From positions 1 through 64,000 of the forward strand of contig PXRN01000018.1 in assembly GCA_003021045.1 (NCBI GenBank): a DNA stretch of 64,000 nucleotides. The letters are read 5' to 3'. This stretch comes from Halobacteriales archaeon QS_4_69_34 (GTDB lineage: Archaea; Halobacteriota; Halobacteria; Halobacteriales; Halococcaceae). Positions 35,040-44,014 of this stretch are shown here, piece after piece. Each line of letters starts with the position of its first letter. Within the stretch, counting starts at the first letter, position 1. The position numbers and the translations under genes are program-made. The notes below the pieces were generated by a model. The model saw only the letters and a list, made by a program, of their open reading frames with translations, was not told where the DNA came from and ran no database searches.

Positions 35040-37472
35040 CTACGATCCCCCCGCGTCGTTGACCGCCCGCCAGACCTTCTCCTCGGTGATCGGCATGTCG
35101 ATGTGGTCGACGCCGAACGGCTGGAGTGCGTCCGTGACGGCGTTCACCACTGCCTGTGGCGCGGCGATCGTCCCCGCCTCGCCCACACCCTTGACCCCGA
35201 GCGGGTTGTGTGGCGAGGGCGTCACGGTGTTGTCGATCTCCATTTCCGGGATGTGCTCGGCCTTCGGGACCGCGTAGTCCTGCATCGAGCCCGTCAGCAG
35301 CGTCCCGTTGTCGTCGTATTCGGCCCCTTCGTAGAGCGCCTGCCCCACCCCCTGGGCGATCCCGCCGTGGATCTGGCCCTCGACGATCTTCGGGTTGATC
35401 TGGTTGCCCACGTCGTCGACCGCGACGTAGCGCTCGAAGTCGATCTCGCCCGACTCGGGGTCGACCTCCACGACCGCGACGTGGGTGCCGAAGGGAAACA
35501 CGAAGTTCTCCGGGTCGTAGAAGGAGGTCTCTTCGAGCCCGGGCTCCATGTCCTCGGGGATGTCGTGGGCGAGATAGGAGGCCTGGGCGACCTCCTGGAT
35601 GGCCATCGAGCGCTCGGGCGCGCCCGCGACCGAGAACTCGCCGGCCTCGAACTCGATGTCCGCCGGAGCGGCTTCGAGCTGGTGGGCGGCGATCCGGCGG
35701 GCCTTCTCCACTACTTTGCTCGCGCTCGTCGACAGCGCCGAGCCGCCCACGGCCGCCGATCGCGAGCCGTAGGTGCCCATCCCCTGTGGGATCTCGTCGG
35801 TGTCGCCCTCGACGATCTCGATGTCCTCATAGGGGATGCCCAGCTCGTCGGAGACGATCTGGGCGTAGGTGGTCTCGTGGCCCTGTCCGTGGCCCGACGT
35901 GCCACAGAAGGCCGTCACCGAGCCCGAGGGGTGGACCCGCACCAGCCCGGACTCCCACAGCCCCGCCTGTGCGCCGAGTTGGCCGGCGAGTTCGGATGGC
36001 GCGAGGCCACAGGCCTCGATGTAGCTTGAGAAGCCGATCCCCAGATACCGCCCCTCCTCGCGGAGCTCCTCCTGGCGCTCGCGGAGCGCGTCGTAATCGA
36101 CCATCTCCAACGCTTTGTCGAGTGCGGGCTCGTAGTCGCCGCTGTCGTAGACGACGGCGACGGGCGTCTCGTGGGGGAAGTCGTCCGACGGGACGAAGTT
36201 CTGCCGTCGGAACGCCGCCGGGTCCATGCCTATCTCGCGCGCGCCGAGGGTGATCAGGCGCTCGACGACGTACAGCGCCTCCGGACGACCCGCACCGCGG
36301 TAGGCGTCGACGGGTGCGCCGTTGGTGAACGCGCCGACGACGTTGCAGTGGATCGCCGGAACGTCGTACTGGCCCGACAAGAGCGTGCCGTAGAGGTAGG
36401 TCGGCACCGAAGGAGCGAAGGTCGAGAGATACGCCCCCATCCCCGCGTAGGTCTTCACGCGCATCCCCGTGATCGTGCCCGCCGAATCCATCGCCAGCTC
36501 GGCGTGGGTGACGTGGTCCCGGCCGTGGGCGTCGGTGAGGTAGGTCTCGGTGCGCGTGGCCTGCCATTTCACTGGGCGTTCGAGCTCCATCGCGGCCCAC
36601 GTCGCGAGCGCCTCGTCGGGGTAGTGGTGGATCTTCGAGCCGAAGCCGCCGCCGACCTCGGGCGCGTTGATGTGGAGCTTGTGCTCGGGCACGCCGAGCA
36701 CGCCCGACATCAACAGCCGGTGGAGGTGGGGGTTCTGGGAGGTCATGTGGACGTCGACCTCCTCGGTGCCGGGCTTGTACTCCGCCACCGTCGCCCGGGG
36801 CTCCATCGCGTTCGGGATCAGCCGCTGATTTTCGAGGTCGACCTCGACGGTGTGGGCGGCCTCGGCGAAGGCCTCGTCGGTGGCGTCGCCGTCACCGATC
36901 TCCCAGTCGAAGGCCACGTTCGCGCCGGACTCCTCGGACTCGCCCTCGGCCTCCGGCGGGTCCTCGGCCGGCCCCTCGGCGAGCGAGTCGTGCAGCGTCG
37001 GCGCGTCCGCTTGGACGGCCTCTCGCGGATCGACGACGGCGTCGAGGCGCTCGTAGTCCACCTCGATCGCGTCGAGGGCGTCCCGGGCGATGTACCGTTC
37101 TTCGGCGACGACGATCGCGACGCCGTCGCCCTGGTACCGAACGCGATCCTCGGCGAGCAGCGGGTGCGGCGGCGTCTTCAGGCTCGGCAGCAGCCACCCC
37201 ACCGGCACCTCCCCGGGCACGTCGAGGTCGGCGGCGGTGAACACGCCGAGCACACCGTCCATCGCCTCCGCCCCGCTCGTATCGATCCCCTCGACCGCCG
37301 CGTGGCCGTACTGGCTCCGAAGCACGGCCATATGGGCCATGTTCGGCCGCTGGATATCGTCGGTGTAGTCGGCCTCGCCCGTGATCAATGCTGGATCTTC
37401 GCGGCGCTCGACCGCCGAGCCCAGTATCCCCTCGATGTCGATCTCCTCGGATTCCTTCGTCTCGATGGACAT
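35040..37472 (-). CDS. coxL: Form II-like molybdopterin hydroxylase large subunit (CoxL family)
   Basis: The 810-residue subunit has the a/b hammerhead ([20 protein letters not shown]) and the molybdopterin-binding domains. Landmarks are [19 protein letters not shown], the active-site loop [14 protein letters not shown] (about residue 380), [20 protein letters not shown], and the C-terminal catalytic Glu in [14 protein letters not shown]. Aerobic form I CO dehydrogenases use AYxCSFR in the active loop, while form II enzymes use AYRGAGR. The bound substrate could be CO at low efficiency or another aldehyde or N-heterocycle. An acidic insertion (about 175-195) is haloarchaeal. It sits 2 bp after coxS. 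Confidence 0.92.
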   Translation of the reverse strand: MSIETKESEEIDIEGILGSAVERREDPALITGEADYTDDIQRPNMAHMAVLRSQYGHAAVEGIDTSGAEAMDGVLGVFTAADLDVPGEVPVGWLLPSLKTPPHPLLAEDRVRYQGDGVAIVVAEERYIARDALDAIEVDYERLDAVVDPREAVQADAPTLHDSLAEGPAEDPPEAEGESEESGANVAFDWEIGDGDATDEAFAEAAHTVEVDLENQRLIPNAMEPRATVAEYKPGTEEVDVHMTSQNPHLHRLLMSGVLGVPEHKLHINAPEVGGGFGSKIHHYPDEALATWAAMELERPVKWQATRTETYLTDAHGRDHVTHAELAMDSAGTITGMRVKTYAGMGAYLSTFAPSVPTYLYGTLLSGQYDVPAIHCNVVGAFTNGAPVDAYRGAGRPEALYVVERLITLGAREIGMDPAAFRRQNFVPSDDFPHETPVAVVYDSGDYEPALDKALEMVDYDALRERQEELREEGRYLGIGFSSYIEACGLAPSELAGQLGAQAGLWESGLVRVHPSGSVTAFCGTSGHGQGHETTYAQIVSDELGIPYEDIEIVEGDTDEIPQGMGTYGSRSAAVGGSALSTSASKVVEKARRIAAHQLEAAPADIEFEAGEFSVAGAPERSMAIQEVAQASYLAHDIPEDMEPGLEETSFYDPENFVFPFGTHVAVVEVDPESGEIDFERYVAVDDVGNQINPKIVEGQIHGGIAQGVGQALYEGAEYDDNGTLLTGSMQDYAVPKAEHIPEMEIDNTVTPSPHNPLGVKGVGEAGTIAAPQAVVNAVTDALQPFGVDHIDMPITEEKVWRAVNDAGGS

Positions 37473-37474
37473 TC

Positions 37475-38095
37475 TCAGTTCCCTCCCGTGGATTCGTAGT
37501 CGTCGTGTGGGGTCGTCTCGCTCTCGGTCGTCGCCTCGTCGCCGGCCACGACGCCCCCGGTCGCGTCCGTCGCCCGGCCGCCGTCGGCGGCCACGCCGTC
37601 ACCCGCGTCCGCGCCCGCACCGCCCCCGCCCATCTCGTCGGCGGCGAACTCGACGGCGTTGACGATGTTCTGGTAGCCGGTACACCGACAGAGGTTGCCC
37701 TCGAGGGCCTCCCGGATCTCCGCCTCGCCGGGGTCCGGGTTCTCCTCTAAGAAGGCGGTCGCGGTCATCATCATCCCGGGTGTACAGTAGCCACACTGGA
37801 GTCCGTGTTCCTTCCGGAATCCCTCCTGAATCGGGTGGAACTCGCCGTCCTCGCGCAGGCCCTCGACGGTGTCGACCGCCGTGCCGTCGGCCTGCACCGC
37901 GAGCATCGTACAGGACTTCACCGCGTCGCCGTCCACCTGTACGGTACAGGCCCCGCAGGTGCTCGACTCGCAGCCGACGTTCGCGCCGGTGTAGCCGAGC
38001 TCGTCGCGCAGGGCGTGGACCAGAAGCGTCCGAGGCTCGACGGAGAGGTCGTGGGCTGTGCCGTTTACCGTGAGTTCGATGTCGTGGCTCGTCAT
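37475..38095 (-). CDS. coxS: Molybdenum hydroxylase [2Fe-2S] subunit (CoxS family)
   Basis: The 206-residue subunit has a plant-type ferredoxin domain (VGCESSTCGACTVQVDG, with the fourth ligand in VKSCTML) and the all-helical second cluster domain (LQCGYCTPGMMMTATAFLEE and GNLCRCTGYQNIVNAV). It passes electrons from molybdenum to FAD. About 50 residues of Gly/Ala/Asp/Thr tail follow the normal end, unusual for the family and probably a haloarchaeal solubility tail. ATG 38095 is the natural start; earlier in-frame codons would add a non-conserved stretch. It is co-transcribed with coxL. Confidence 0.93.
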   Translation of the reverse strand: MTSHDIELTVNGTAHDLSVEPRTLLVHALRDELGYTGANVGCESSTCGACTVQVDGDAVKSCTMLAVQADGTAVDTVEGLREDGEFHPIQEGFRKEHGLQCGYCTPGMMMTATAFLEENPDPGEAEIREALEGNLCRCTGYQNIVNAVEFAADEMGGGGAGADAGDGVAADGGRATDATGGVVAGDEATTESETTPHDDYESTGGN

Positions 38096-38162
38096 CTCTA
38101 AGGTGTCCCGTTCGTCGACCGCTTCGCGGGCCGTTCGCACCGGCCGGATCGCCCGTGGTGTT

Positions 38163-39098
38163 TCATCTGATCCCGATCATCTGCTTGAGCCGAGCGGCGA
38201 GTCCCGTGGACCGCTCGCTCCCGTTCGTGTTCGTCGATTCGCTCCGCCGGCCCGACCCCTCCGACGCGCCGGTTGCCCGCCCGGTGTCCTCACCGGCCGC
38301 GGCGCTCGTCGCTCCGGCGGCGTCCGCGGCGTCGCTGCCGGGTGCCCCGGACCCACCGGTCGCGCTGGGTTCGTCGATCGCGTCGGTCGCATCGGCCGCG
38401 TCGGTCCCATCGGCTCCGCCGGTCGCAACCGTTCCTTCGTCCTCGCCCCCGTCGTCCCCGACGGCGTCGTGTCCCGCCCCCTCGTCCGCCATCGCTTCGT
38501 CCGCCGTTTCCTCGTCCCCGGACGCTCCGCTCTCGACGGCTTCGTCCTCGGCCGCGGCGGCCGCGTCGAGCTGCTCCTCGACGCGATCGAAGAAGCGCTT
38601 GACGACTCGGTTGGCGACGGGGTTGATCATCCGCTGGCCCATACTGGCGATCCGGCCGAAGACGTCCGCCTCGGTGCTCCAGTCGACGCCGGTGCCGTCA
38701 TCGCGCTCCTCTAAGTGCATCCACGAATCCATCTCGAAGGAGCTGTCACCGGCCTCGCCCTCGCCCGAGGCGGACATCTCGGGGAACGCCCGCTCGTCGA
38801 TGGTCACGACCGTCTCGAAGGCCGGCTTGATGCTCCCGATACCGATCTCGACGAGGGCGGCGTACCGCCCGCCGTCCTCGAAGGCGCGTTCCGCTACGAC
38901 GTCGGGATCGAGCGTCGGTTCCCCCTCGCTCTCGGCCTGCTCGCGGAGCGCGTCGAAGTCGACGTCGCCATCGCCGTCGACCTGTGTCAGGAACTGACAC
39001 CCCGGCAGGGCCTCTCTGATCATCACTGGGTCGGAGAGCCCGCGCCAGACCTCCTCGGCCGACGCGCCCTCCAACTCGAAGGTTCCACTGAATTCCAT
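38163..39098 (-). CDS. coxG: CoxG-like SRPBCC protein with membrane-binding tail
   Basis: The 311-residue protein has a SRPBCC/CoxG lipid-binding domain (about 1-165): MEFSGTFELEGASAEEVWRG, SDPVMIREALPGCQFLTQV, and IASMGQRMINPVANRVVKRF. A 120-residue acidic Gly/Ala/Asp/Thr linker and a short amphipathic helix AARLKQMIGIR at the very end follow. CoxG anchors the hydroxylase at the membrane and is proposed to deliver quinone to it. The terminal helix would dip into the membrane. It heads the locus, 67 bp before coxS. A TATA-like element (CACTTTTGTCAC reverse, about 39150-39161) lies upstream. Confidence 0.88.
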   Translation of the reverse strand: MEFSGTFELEGASAEEVWRGLSDPVMIREALPGCQFLTQVDGDGDVDFDALREQAESEGEPTLDPDVVAERAFEDGGRYAALVEIGIGSIKPAFETVVTIDERAFPEMSASGEGEAGDSSFEMDSWMHLEERDDGTGVDWSTEADVFGRIASMGQRMINPVANRVVKRFFDRVEEQLDAAAAAEDEAVESGASGDEETADEAMADEGAGHDAVGDDGGEDEGTVATGGADGTDAADATDAIDEPSATGGSGAPGSDAADAAGATSAAAGEDTGRATGASEGSGRRSESTNTNGSERSTGLAARLKQMIGIR

Positions 39099-39665
39099 TG
39101 GTGCTCACGGGCGTCGGTGCTTCGCCCTCACCTGCGAGTAACTGTCTACCGTGACAAAAGTGTTCCCACGCACCACCCAGTTCTCGCCGAAAAATGCGTG
39201 AGAGCGTCGGCGCGCGGCAACCGATACAAGCAATCGATGCCGGTAAAAGTGGCTGCTGCCAGTAGTCGATCGCCGATCGAGTCCGCCGAAGGGTCGCGCG
39301 CGCCAGTATATTGGAACCCGCGAGTGTCCGATCGATGTGGCAGGTCTGTGAGAACCGGGTGACGTAGCGAGAACCGTGAGTGCCCACACACGAGTAACCG
39401 CACCATCACCGCGACCGCACCGCCGCCGCGGCCACACTACCGCCGCGACCGTCCCCACACGCCGCACAGCCCACACGTCTCTCCGGCCGATTCGCTCGCT
39501 CGGGCCACTCCACCGCACCGCCGGCCCTTGCTCTCATTCCCTCGCGCGAGTTCGCGCGCCGACGGAACGGCGCGGCGCGCACCGTCCGCACTGCTCCGCG
39601 AGACGCCCCGTCGACGGTTCTTGCCACCAGCGAGGGCTTTTGCCCGCCGGAGCCGTGGATCGCGT
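39099..39665. other. Divergent control region between coxG and moeA
   Basis: About 565 bases with no gene. The left part is less GC-rich (39140-39330), with TATA-like candidates for coxG near 39150 and 39243. The right part is GC-rich and has CACCGCGACCGCACCGCC-like simple sequence. Both the hydroxylase operon and the moeA/mobA pair must start here. Confidence 0.45.
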
Positions 39666-40899
39666 ATGGACCGCGATCACGAGTCGGAGCACGACGGGGA
39701 CGATATGCTGTGGCGAGAGGTGGCGGTCGAGCGGGTGCTCGCCCTTCGGGAGGCGGCGCTCGCCGATCGGCCGGTCGAGACCGTCGCGCTCGCCAGTATC
39801 GGTCGCGTTCGACGCGAGCGGGGAGTACCCGTTCGCGCTCGTCGACCGGGAAGTGTTTCCCGAGGACGACCCGCCCGCGCTCGGGGCGGGTGAGGCCGTC
39901 GCGATCGCCACCGGTGCACCCCTCCCGGCGGGCGCGAACGCCGTGCTCAAACGCGAGGAAGCCACGGTTGAAGACGGCCGACTCCGTGGAACCGGGATCG
40001 AGCCCGGAACGTACGTCCACCGGCGCGCGAGCAACGTCGCGGCGGGCGAGGAGCTCTTCGCTGCCGACGAACGGCTCTCGCCGAAGGACGCGATCCTCCT
40101 CGACGACCTCGGGATCGAATCCCCGAGCGTCCACAAGCGCTTCTCCGCGGGAGTGCTCGCCACCGGCACCGAGATCCACGAAGGGACCCGGAAGGACCGC
40201 GACTCGGCGATGCTTGCGGGGCTCGTCAAGTCGTGGGGCCACGACGCGACCTACGAGGGTACCGTCCCCGACGAGTACGAGCGGGTCGCGGCCCGAATCG
40301 CCGAGCTGGCCGACGCACACGACGTCGTGCTCACCACCGGTGGGACGAGCATCGGGAAGAAAGACCACGTGATCCGCGCGCTCGACGCGCTGGGCGCGGT
40401 CGAGTTCCACCGGGTGCGCGTTCGGCCGGGCAAGCCCATCGCCGCCGCCAGCCTGCCCGACCGTGGCGCGACGGCGTTCGCCATCCCCGGCAAGCCGGTC
40501 GGTGCACACGCGATCACGACGCTGGTCGCCGGGCCGTTCTTCACCGGCGAGAGCACCCTCCCCACCACCGACGCGACGCTCGCGCGCGACCTCGGGATCG
40601 GTCCCGAGGGGTTCGAGTACGCCGTACCGGTCGTACTCGACGACGCGGGAGCCGACGTGGCCGACGCCGGGACCGAGAGTGGCGAGGAGGGCCGCATCGG
40701 CACCGAGTCCGGACGCCTTCCGGACGCCATGCCGCTCGGTCACGTCGACTCGCCTCTCCAGCTCTACGAGGAGGGCTACGACCCGAGCGTGCTCTCTTCG
40801 AGCAGCCGCGCGACGCGCGCCGACGGCTTCTTGCTCGCCGAGTCGGCCCTCGCTGCCGGCGAGACCGTTCGCGTCGTCCCCTACCCGGTGGTCGAGTGA
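39666..40899 (+). pseudogene. moeA: MoeA-family molybdopterin molybdotransferase with an out-of-frame internal deletion
   Basis: From ATG 39666 the protein starts MDRDHESEHDGDDMLWREVA with VERVLALREAALADRPVETV. At about 39800-39806 the frame changes from ...ASIGR to AFDASGEYPFALVDREVF. The segment that should lie between (roughly 25 residues ending in the MDG(Y/F) motif of MoeA) is missing. Downstream the protein is well preserved: IATGAPLPAGANAVLKREEA, the MoCF domain HDVVLTTGGTSIGKKDH, and VRVRPGKPIAAASLPDRGAT. MoeA inserts molybdate into MPT-AMP. Its place beside the cox locus and the coupled mobA-like gene points to dedicated cofactor supply. Assembly collapse or real deletion cannot be separated here. 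Confidence 0.75.
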
Positions 40900-41627
40900 C
40901 GCCCAGCGACCCGTCCGACGACGCCGAGTCGTTCGGGAGAACCGACGGAGGCGACCGGACCGACCGGACCGTCGACGGCGACGACTCGGACCCGGACGGC
41001 CTGCCGGTCGTCGACCCTTACGAAGTCGGCCCGCCGGTCCGGGAGGCGCGTGCCCACGGCGTCGTGCTCGCCGCCGGCACGGGATCGCGCTTCGGGACGG
41101 GAAACAAGCTTCTCGCGGCGCTCGACGGCCGGCCGCTGGTCTACCACGCCGCTCGGACGCTCCTGTCGGCCGATCTCGACGGCGTGACGGCCGTCCTCGG
41201 CCACGAGGCCGAGCGCGTTCGCGGGGCGCTCTCGGGACTCCCCGTCGAGACCGTCGCGAATCCCGACTACCGGGATGGACAGGCGACTTCGGTCCGTACG
41301 GGCGTGCGGGCGGCCCGCGAGCGCGGGGCCGACGCCCTCCTCGTCGCGCTCGGCGATATGCCACGCGTGCAGCCGGGGACCGTGAACGTGCTCCTCGATG
41401 CCTACCGAGCGGGAGCGGGCGACGCGCTGGCGGCCGCCGTCGGGGGGCGGCGCGGCAATCCGGTCCTGTTCGACGCGCGCTTTTTCGATCGCCTCGCCGC
41501 TGTCTCGGGCGACACCGGCGGCCGGGCGATCCTGCTCGACGGCGACGACGCGGCGCTGGTCGAAACCGGCGATCCCGGCGTTCTCAGGGATGTCGATACC
41601 CGCGCGGACCTTGACCGGCTGTCGTGA
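40896..41627 (+). CDS. Molybdenum cofactor nucleotidyltransferase (MobA/MocA-like)
   Basis: The 243-residue protein starts at GTG 40896 in the moeA stop (GTGA). After a 50-residue acidic leader comes the nucleotidyltransferase signature VVLAAGTGSRFGTGNKLLAAL (split: VVLAAGTGSRFG and NKLLAAL), then ALLVALGDMPRVQPGTVN and GGRRGNPVLFDARFF. MocA makes the cytidine form of molybdenum cofactor used by hydroxylases, MobA the guanosine form; here the context (cox genes, xdhC) favours MocA. The coupling with moeA means damage to moeA may also lower its translation. Confidence 0.88.
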   Translation: MTPSDPSDDAESFGRTDGGDRTDRTVDGDDSDPDGLPVVDPYEVGPPVREARAHGVVLAAGTGSRFGTGNKLLAALDGRPLVYHAARTLLSADLDGVTAVLGHEAERVRGALSGLPVETVANPDYRDGQATSVRTGVRAARERGADALLVALGDMPRVQPGTVNVLLDAYRAGAGDALAAAVGGRRGNPVLFDARFFDRLAAVSGDTGGRAILLDGDDAALVETGDPGVLRDVDTRADLDRLS

Positions 41628-41838
41628 CGGCCAGATCAGGAATACGGGAAAGGGAGAAGAGCGAAAGCGGAGGTCGACGCCGCTGTCTGTACGATGGCAG
41701 CTGTTTGCACGATTCCCTGCTGCGGTCGGTTTCGCCGTCGTCGCTTTCGACGAGCGCGATACCCGAACGTCGCTGCTCGTCCCTTGCCGGCCATCCGCGA
41801 TCCGATCGGCTTACCCGGTCGCCGCCGAACGGCGTCCC

Positions 41839-42273
41839 GTGATCGACTACCGCGTGTCACGGCTGCCGGCCCCGATCCGCTGGGGCCTCGTCACGCTCGT
41901 GGCCGGCGTGATACTCTATTCGTCCCTGATCGAGCCGCCGGGAGCGGGCCTCGCCCCGGCGGGGCCGTTCGGGCTCGTCGGACTCGACAAGTGGCTCCAC
42001 GCGCTCGCCTACGGGACGCTCGCCGCCGCGCTCGCGGTCGCGCTGGCGCGGGACGCGCTCGCCGCGCTCGTTCTGGTGGTCTGTCTCGCTGTCGGCTACG
42101 GAATCGGGATCGAACTCGTGCAGGCGACGGTCCCCGAGCGCTCGGCGAGCGCGCTCGACGCCGCGGCCGACGCCTGTGGCGCGCTGGCCGGCGTCGCGGG
42201 CTGGCGAGCGCTCGCGCGCCGGGCTCGTCTCCTCGAACCCGCGCGGGCCGACGGCGAGCGCCGCGTCGACTGA
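41839..42273 (+). CDS. VanZ-like small membrane protein
   Basis: The 144-residue protein starts at GTG 41839 and has four hydrophobic segments (about 13-30, 45-63, 67-85 and 90-118). The VanZ signature is DKWLHALAYGTLAAALAVAL, with conserved Asp, Lys and His, and later IGIELVQATVPERSASALDA. VanZ-like proteins occur in many genomes without a known activity beyond teicoplanin resistance in some bacteria. The start choice is uncertain since the frame is open far upstream, but 41839 precedes the first conserved residue. No obvious operon partner. Confidence 0.75.
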   Translation: MIDYRVSRLPAPIRWGLVTLVAGVILYSSLIEPPGAGLAPAGPFGLVGLDKWLHALAYGTLAAALAVALARDALAALVLVVCLAVGYGIGIELVQATVPERSASALDAAADACGALAGVAGWRALARRARLLEPARADGERRVD

Positions 42274-42458
42274 TCGCCCGTCGTAGACGCTCGGCTCGAA
42301 CCCATCGCGGACTCGATCGCCGCCGTTCTCGAAGACCGATGCCTTCCTCCGGAACGTGCCGCGACGTCGACGCTCGCACGGTCCTCGACCGGCCGTCGTG
42401 ACCACTATCACGGAACCACGTCCGCTCGCGGGAGCCGTCGCTTCGGCGAAAAGCAACG

Positions 42459-42465
42459 ATTATAC
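42459..42465 (+). promoter_or_regulatory. TATA-like box for the sequon-rich protein gene
   Basis: ATTATAC is centred about 27 bp before ATG 42489, which would put transcription initiation at the start codon (leaderless). Confidence 0.55.
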
Positions 42466-42488
42466 CCCGGGCCATCGTCCCGCCGCAC

Positions 42489-43670
42489 ATGCAACGACGG
42501 GCGGCGGCGGTCTACGCCGTGTTCTTTCTCGTCCTCGCCGTGGGTGCGTACGCGGCGCTCTCCGTAGCACAGGAGCCGGCGGTCTCGGTCGAGGGCGAGA
42601 GTCTCTCGCCCGGACAGAACGTCACGTTCGGCGACCAGACCTATACCGTCGGCAACATCAGCGGCGGCTCGGGTGGCGGCGAAGGTGGCGAAGGCGGCGG
42701 CGAAGGTGGCGGCTCGGGGCCGACGAGCGAACTGACGCGGGTCAACGAGTCGGCGCGGTTCACTACGACCCTCGAGAACAACTCGACTCTCGTCTTCCGG
42801 GAGGGAACCTATCGATCGGCCGGCGAGGGCGAAGGCGACTCCGGAGGCGGGGGCAGTTCGGGGACCGCCGACAACGGAACCGGCGCGTCGGGCACCACGA
42901 ACGGAACCACGACGAGTGGCGGAAACGCCACGGGCACCGCCGCTGCGAACGCCAACGCCTCGGCGAACGGCACTTCGACGAACGGTACCTCGACGAACGG
43001 CTCCGCCGCCCGGACGTTCCGGGTGCTCGTTCCCAACGCGACAGGGGCGAGCGCCGCGGGCGGGTCCGGGGAAACCGGCGAATCGAACAACACCACCACC
43101 GCCGGCAGTGGAAACACGTCCGGTAGCGGGAACGCCTCGGGCGGGTCTGGCGGGACGAACGTCACCACCGTCACGCTCCGCGGGGAGTTCAACGCGAGCG
43201 TGCTCGCTCGACAGGATCCCGCGGTCGAGGATTCGATCCTCACCGCTCCCAACGGCACGCGTTACGTCCGGTACGCGTCGAACGGGACGACGCGACCGGT
43301 CGAGGAGTACCTCCCCGAGCCCGAGGTTCGGAACGTCAGCGTGGGCGATTCGTTCCCCTACAAGAACAACTCGACGACGGTCGAGACGATCGAAGCCGGC
43401 AGCGTGACGCTCGCGTGGACGGGCCCGGAGGAGATCACCGAGGAACTCGAGGAGGGAACGAACGTGACCCTCGGTGGGCAGGAGCTCGTCGCACACTTCC
43501 CGGACAACGAGACCCTCGTGCTCTCGCGGAACGTGGCCACCTATCAGGAGGAAGTACGGGCCGTCGAGGACTACAACGAGCGTCTCGCCGGCTTCTGGGG
43601 GATCATCATCATCTCCGGACTTACCGTCATCCTGCTCGTCGGGATGGCCTACCTGCCCGTCAGGGGCTGA
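42489..43670 (+). CDS. Sequon-rich cell-surface protein with N- and C-terminal membrane anchors
   Basis: The 393-residue protein has an N-terminal hydrophobic segment (VYAVFFLVLAVGAYAALSVA, about 8-27) and a C-terminal one (GIIIISGLTVILLVGMAYLP). The middle would lie outside the cell. It holds many N-x-S/T sequons (NVT, NES, NNS, NGT, NAS and others) and Gly/Ser/Thr simple stretches of the kind that carry O-glycans. Two structured parts, around 30-55 and 225-345 (TVTLRGEFNASVLARQDPAV and EEITEELEEGTNVTLGGQEL), flank the repeats. It resembles haloarchaeal surface proteins; no function is recognised. The last 60 residues beside the membrane helix are the best-ordered. Confidence 0.7.
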   Translation: MQRRAAAVYAVFFLVLAVGAYAALSVAQEPAVSVEGESLSPGQNVTFGDQTYTVGNISGGSGGGEGGEGGGEGGGSGPTSELTRVNESARFTTTLENNSTLVFREGTYRSAGEGEGDSGGGGSSGTADNGTGASGTTNGTTTSGGNATGTAAANANASANGTSTNGTSTNGSAARTFRVLVPNATGASAAGGSGETGESNNTTTAGSGNTSGSGNASGGSGGTNVTTVTLRGEFNASVLARQDPAVEDSILTAPNGTRYVRYASNGTTRPVEEYLPEPEVRNVSVGDSFPYKNNSTTVETIEAGSVTLAWTGPEEITEELEEGTNVTLGGQELVAHFPDNETLVLSRNVATYQEEVRAVEDYNERLAGFWGIIIISGLTVILLVGMAYLPVRG

Positions 43671-43732
43671 CGGCCGTCGCCCGACCGGCCACGGACTCGT
43701 AGCGCCGGCGCTCGCGCCATTCGTAACACGAG

Positions 43733-43790
43733 CGGGCTGGAGAGGGACCGAACCACGCGAAGGCGTGCTCACCCCGTTGTGCACGCCTTC
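43733..43790. other. Partial tRNA-Lys 3'-end copy plus a perfect 10-bp hairpin
   Basis: Plus-strand CGGGCTGG at 43733-43740 followed by AGAGGGACCGAACC mirrors the reverse of the tRNA-Lys 3' end 110 bp away (CGGGCTGGGAGGGATTCGAACC) with small differences. Next to it GAAGGCGTGC (43759-43768) pairs perfectly with GCACGCCTTC (43781-43790) across a 12-base loop. The hairpin could end transcripts from either side. The tRNA-like piece suggests an old duplication or integration scar. Confidence 0.5.
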
Positions 43791-43847
43791 TAGCTCCCAT
43801 CCCACCGGACCTCACGGGGGCTCGCGTGTTGCTCGCCGCGGTTCGGA

Positions 43848-43921
43848 CGGGCTGGGAGGGATTCGAACCCCCGACCGTCCGGTTAAAAGCCGGACGCTCT
43901 GCCTCACTGAGCTACCAGCCC
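43848..43921 (-). tRNA. tRNA-Lys (anticodon UUU)
   Basis: The 74-base cloverleaf on the minus strand is complete. The acceptor GGGCTGG/CCAGCCC has discriminator G. The D arm contains AGCTCAGTGAGGCAGAGC. The anticodon arm is TCCGG-CTTTTAA-CCGGA with TTT at 34-36, and the T arm is in GGGGGTTCGAATCCCTC. No intron and no encoded CCA. Confidence 0.93.
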
Positions 43922-44014
43922 ACACGCTACACACCGGGTTCCACGAGTAAGCCTTTACGATCGCCCGAACGCACTCGCCGGAAGCTTTAGCCGCACGCCC
44001 GTCGGTGTGGGCAC

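Noticed and set aside
37505-37640. Separate small gene at the end of coxS
   Set aside because: The frame is the continuous CoxS tail; no start codon context inside.
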